Below are positions 4,745 through 6,328 of a DNA stretch of 6,328 nucleotides, piece by piece. The DNA lies in contig JAQBNV010000124.1 in NCBI GenBank assembly GCA_028288395.1, positions 1 through 6,328 on the forward strand, given 5' to 3'. Within the stretch, counting starts at the first letter, position 1. Each line of letters starts with the position of its first letter. The notes under the pieces were generated by a model. That model worked only from the letters and a program-made list of their open reading frames with translations. It ran no database searches and was not told the origin of the DNA. A program made the translations under genes and the position numbers. Origin of the DNA: Adhaeribacter sp. Lineage in GTDB: Bacteria > Bacteroidota > Bacteroidia > Cytophagales > Hymenobacteraceae.

Positions 4745-5681
4745 ATTTATAATAACCCGAGGGAATAAAAGTAAATTGCCGTTTAAAGTTCTGCAGCTCA
4801 TCTAGCAAAGTAATGGGTGTATAACCGGAATGGTCGCTTAGCCGCCCCTTAGGGTTGATAAACAAACTCCGGGATTTACGGTCCTGCAATATAAACAGCA
4901 TCTCTAACTGGGGATAAATATCTTTAAGCGTATCTGCTACTTCCATCACGCTGAGATTCCTTTCTACCAGGTTAAAAGTACCCGGCACCAGATTAATATT
5001 TATCAAATCGGCCAAGTCGCGGCTTACTTTATCTATGTGCACGAAAGCCCGCTGCTGTAAACCACTGCCCTGAATCGTAATCCGATTGGTAAAATGGGCA
5101 TCAAACATAAACTTATTAATAACCGAATCGAAACGCAGGCTACGGCTATAGCCATACACATTACCGCACCGGATTATATAGGTTTGGATGCGATCGGCTA
5201 ACCGGTTAAGCATTTTTTCGCCGTTGTGTTTAGAGATGCCGTAATAAGTACGGGGCTGTGGGGGTGTATCTTCTTCTATTTGCTCTTCGGAGGCACCATA
5301 CACCGAACTGGAGCTCAGGTAGATCAATTTCTGCACCTTGCTGTTTTCCAGCGCATAACTCAGTTCGGCAGAACCCCAATGATTTACCTGCTCAAACAGG
5401 TGCGGATCGTCGTTCGAAAAGGTGGTAAGTACTTTGGCAGCCAAATGGTACACCACATCTACTTCGGCAATTATTTTGCGCAGTTTATAAGAGTCTAAAA
5501 TATCGCCCAGTACAAAGCGGATGCGCTGATCAGGTAATTTATTGTGGCCCAGAAAAAGGTTAAAGTTTCGCCGGCTCAGGTTATCATATATGATAATTTC
5601 AGTTACTTCCGGATTTTGGAGCAGTTGGTGGGTAAGTTCTGTGCCGATATAACCGGCACCGCCTGTAATCAATATTCTCAT
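4743..5681 (-). CDS. NAD-dependent epimerase/dehydratase (extended SDR, nucleotide-sugar type)
   Basis: The 312-residue protein is an extended SDR of the GalE/RmlB-like superfamily, which remodels nucleotide-activated sugars in the cytosol. It has the NAD-binding GGAGYIG at residues 7-13, YDN at 32-34 (end of strand 2), GDI at 59-61, HLAA at 79-82, SSSSVYG at 123-129, the catalytic Tyr147/Lys151 (YGISK), the RCGNVYG turn at 171-177 and the VHIDKV segment at 214-219. Ser124-126 supply the catalytic serine region. The segment RFDSVINKFMFDA (183-195) is the substrate-binding part. Exact substrate and reaction (epimerase, dehydratase or reductase) cannot be assigned. The start codon lies 3 nt after the stop of the APS reductase gene, so the two are almost certainly co-transcribed. 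An AT-only inverted repeat covers the 3' end. Confidence 0.92.
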   Translation of the reverse strand: MRILITGGAGYIGTELTHQLLQNPEVTEIIIYDNLSRRNFNLFLGHNKLPDQRIRFVLGDILDSYKLRKIIAEVDVVYHLAAKVLTTFSNDDPHLFEQVNHWGSAELSYALENSKVQKLIYLSSSSVYGASEEQIEEDTPPQPRTYYGISKHNGEKMLNRLADRIQTYIIRCGNVYGYSRSLRFDSVINKFMFDAHFTNRITIQGSGLQQRAFVHIDKVSRDLADLININLVPGTFNLVERNLSVMEVADTLKDIYPQLEMLFILQDRKSRSLFINPKGRLSDHSGYTPITLLDELQNFKRQFTFIPSGYYK

Positions 5682-5684
5682 TTA

Positions 5685-6328
5685 TTATTTCTCAATCAGT
5701 TGGGTATGCAAACCACACTCAGTTTTATTCGTGCCAAACCAGCGGCCACTACGGTCGTCGAGCAGGGCATTAACATCTATTTTACGGGTGCAGGGTTCGC
5801 AGCCAATACTCATGTATCCTTCGCCTTCCAGCGGATGTTTAGGTAAATTAAATTCCCGGATATAATCGTAAACCATTTTGCTGGACCAGCCTAGCATCGG
5901 GTGAAAACGGATAACGCCGTTGGGCGCTCTTTCTTCGCGCTTCATCTGCGCGCGTACTTTGCTCTGGTCGCCGCGTACCCCGCTAATCCAAACATCGTGG
6001 GTAACAAGTATTGGCTCCAAAGGCTGAATTTTATTTAAATAGCAGCAATAATCCGGGTCAGAGGTAAACATTAATTGCCCGTTGGCATCGCGTTGCTGGT
6101 TGCGGGGCACCGCCGAGTATAAATCGGTAATATTTAAACCTAGCAAATCCTGCACCTGCTTGCGAAAGCTTAAGGTTTCGGGAAAATGGTAACCGGTATT
6201 TAAAAAGTAAACCGGGATGTCGGGGGCTACCCGGCTCAGGATATGCAGCAAAGGCATACTGTTGGTTTGCAGGGAGGAGGAGGCAAATACTTTTAAGCCC
6301 CGTTCTCTATATACATCCAAATCCTGCT
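5685..6328 (-). CDS. cysH: Assimilatory adenylyl-sulfate (APS) reductase, CysH family, 5' end missing
   Basis: The frame is open to the window edge, so the N-terminus lies outside; the TTG at 6320 is not taken as a start. Counting from that codon (residue 1), visible landmarks are the nucleotide-binding ASSSLQTNSMPLLH (13-26), YFLNTGYHFPET (38-49), Cys92-Cys93 (DYCCYLNK), WISGVRGDQSKVR (111-123), SIGCEPCTRK with Cys174/Cys177, and the C-terminal catalytic ECGLH with Cys202. The CC plus CxxC set binds a [4Fe-4S] cluster and is the mark of enzymes that reduce APS to sulfite with thioredoxin (EC 1.8.4.10); PAPS-specific CysH enzymes lack it. The pathway is sulfate assimilation to cysteine and methionine. 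At about 213 visible residues only a short N-terminal part should be absent. The downstream sugar epimerase gene follows after 3 nt. Sulfate-activation genes (cysD, cysN) may lie beyond the window but are not seen. Confidence 0.94.
   Translation of the reverse strand, partial: QDLDVYRERGLKVFASSSLQTNSMPLLHILSRVAPDIPVYFLNTGYHFPETLSFRKQVQDLLGLNITDLYSAVPRNQQRDANGQLMFTSDPDYCCYLNKIQPLEPILVTHDVWISGVRGDQSKVRAQMKREERAPNGVIRFHPMLGWSSKMVYDYIREFNLPKHPLEGEGYMSIGCEPCTRKIDVNALLDDRSGRWFGTNKTECGLHTQLIEK

Noticed and set aside
4743..5681. Assigning the epimerase as UDP-sulfoquinovose synthase because of the adjacent APS reductase
   Set aside because: It is much shorter than SQD1-type enzymes (about 400 residues) and shows only generic extended-SDR motifs; context alone is not enough.
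5544..5846. 100-codon plus-strand frame crossing the cysH-epimerase junction
   Set aside because: It overlaps two well-conserved genes on the other strand, including their catalytic motifs, and has no recognisable domain.
6314..6328. Treating the TTG at 6320 as the true start of the APS reductase
   Set aside because: The frame continues upstream to the window edge, and the first conserved strand would lie too close to the start, so the gene is partial.
1..6328. CRISPR array, tRNA, rRNA, transposase or phage module
   Set aside because: No regularly spaced long repeats, no cloverleaf-like sequence, and no transposase, integrase or phage structural protein were seen in any frame.

Overview
The window looks like a piece of a Bacteroidota chromosome. 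It is most likely from the Cytophagales, near Hymenobacteraceae (Adhaeribacter-like), judging by protein flavour, moderate-low GC (low 40s % by eye), AT-rich start regions without clear Shine-Dalgarno sites, and one good match to the Bacteroidota promoter (TTG, 23 nt, TAnnTTTG). The genus is inferred from impression, not from a search. I see no phage, transposon, CRISPR array, tRNA or rRNA.

Left part (1-2483): the C-terminal end of a CBS/CorC_HlyC membrane protein (hemolysin C/CNNM type) enters from the left on the + strand. It converges on a two-gene minus-strand block: a divergent member of the three-Cys-motif partner (TcmP) family at 1329-2483, followed after 43 nt by a classical short-chain dehydrogenase at 503-1285. 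A small direct repeat sits on the end of the dehydrogenase gene and supplies its stop codon.

Middle (2484-4263): a 389-nt divergent intergenic region separates tcmP from msrB (peptide methionine-(R)-S-oxide reductase). On the + strand it contains a foldable three-way-junction RNA ending in seven T, followed at once by a second hairpin ending in seven T. No + strand protein gene lies upstream, so this is a candidate small RNA or attenuated msrB leader. After msrB come a hairpin and a roughly 300-nt spacer holding only an ATG-less open frame, then a HemJ-type protoporphyrinogen oxidase gene. A near-perfect 50-nt palindrome with A and T tracts ends it and serves as a bidirectional terminator.

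Right part (4276-6328, all minus strand): a 64-residue orphan small protein with its own promoter candidate and the shared terminator; then, upstream of it, a tight pair in which an assimilatory APS reductase (CC...CxxC iron-sulfur type, 5' end beyond the window) is followed after 3 nt by an extended-SDR nucleotide-sugar epimerase/dehydratase. The pair is probably co-transcribed and may link sulfur assimilation to sugar or envelope metabolism.

Most genes are ordinary housekeeping genes. The items that merit attention are the structured RNA upstream of msrB, the unpaired divergent TcmP protein, the small orphan protein, and the APS reductase-epimerase pair.
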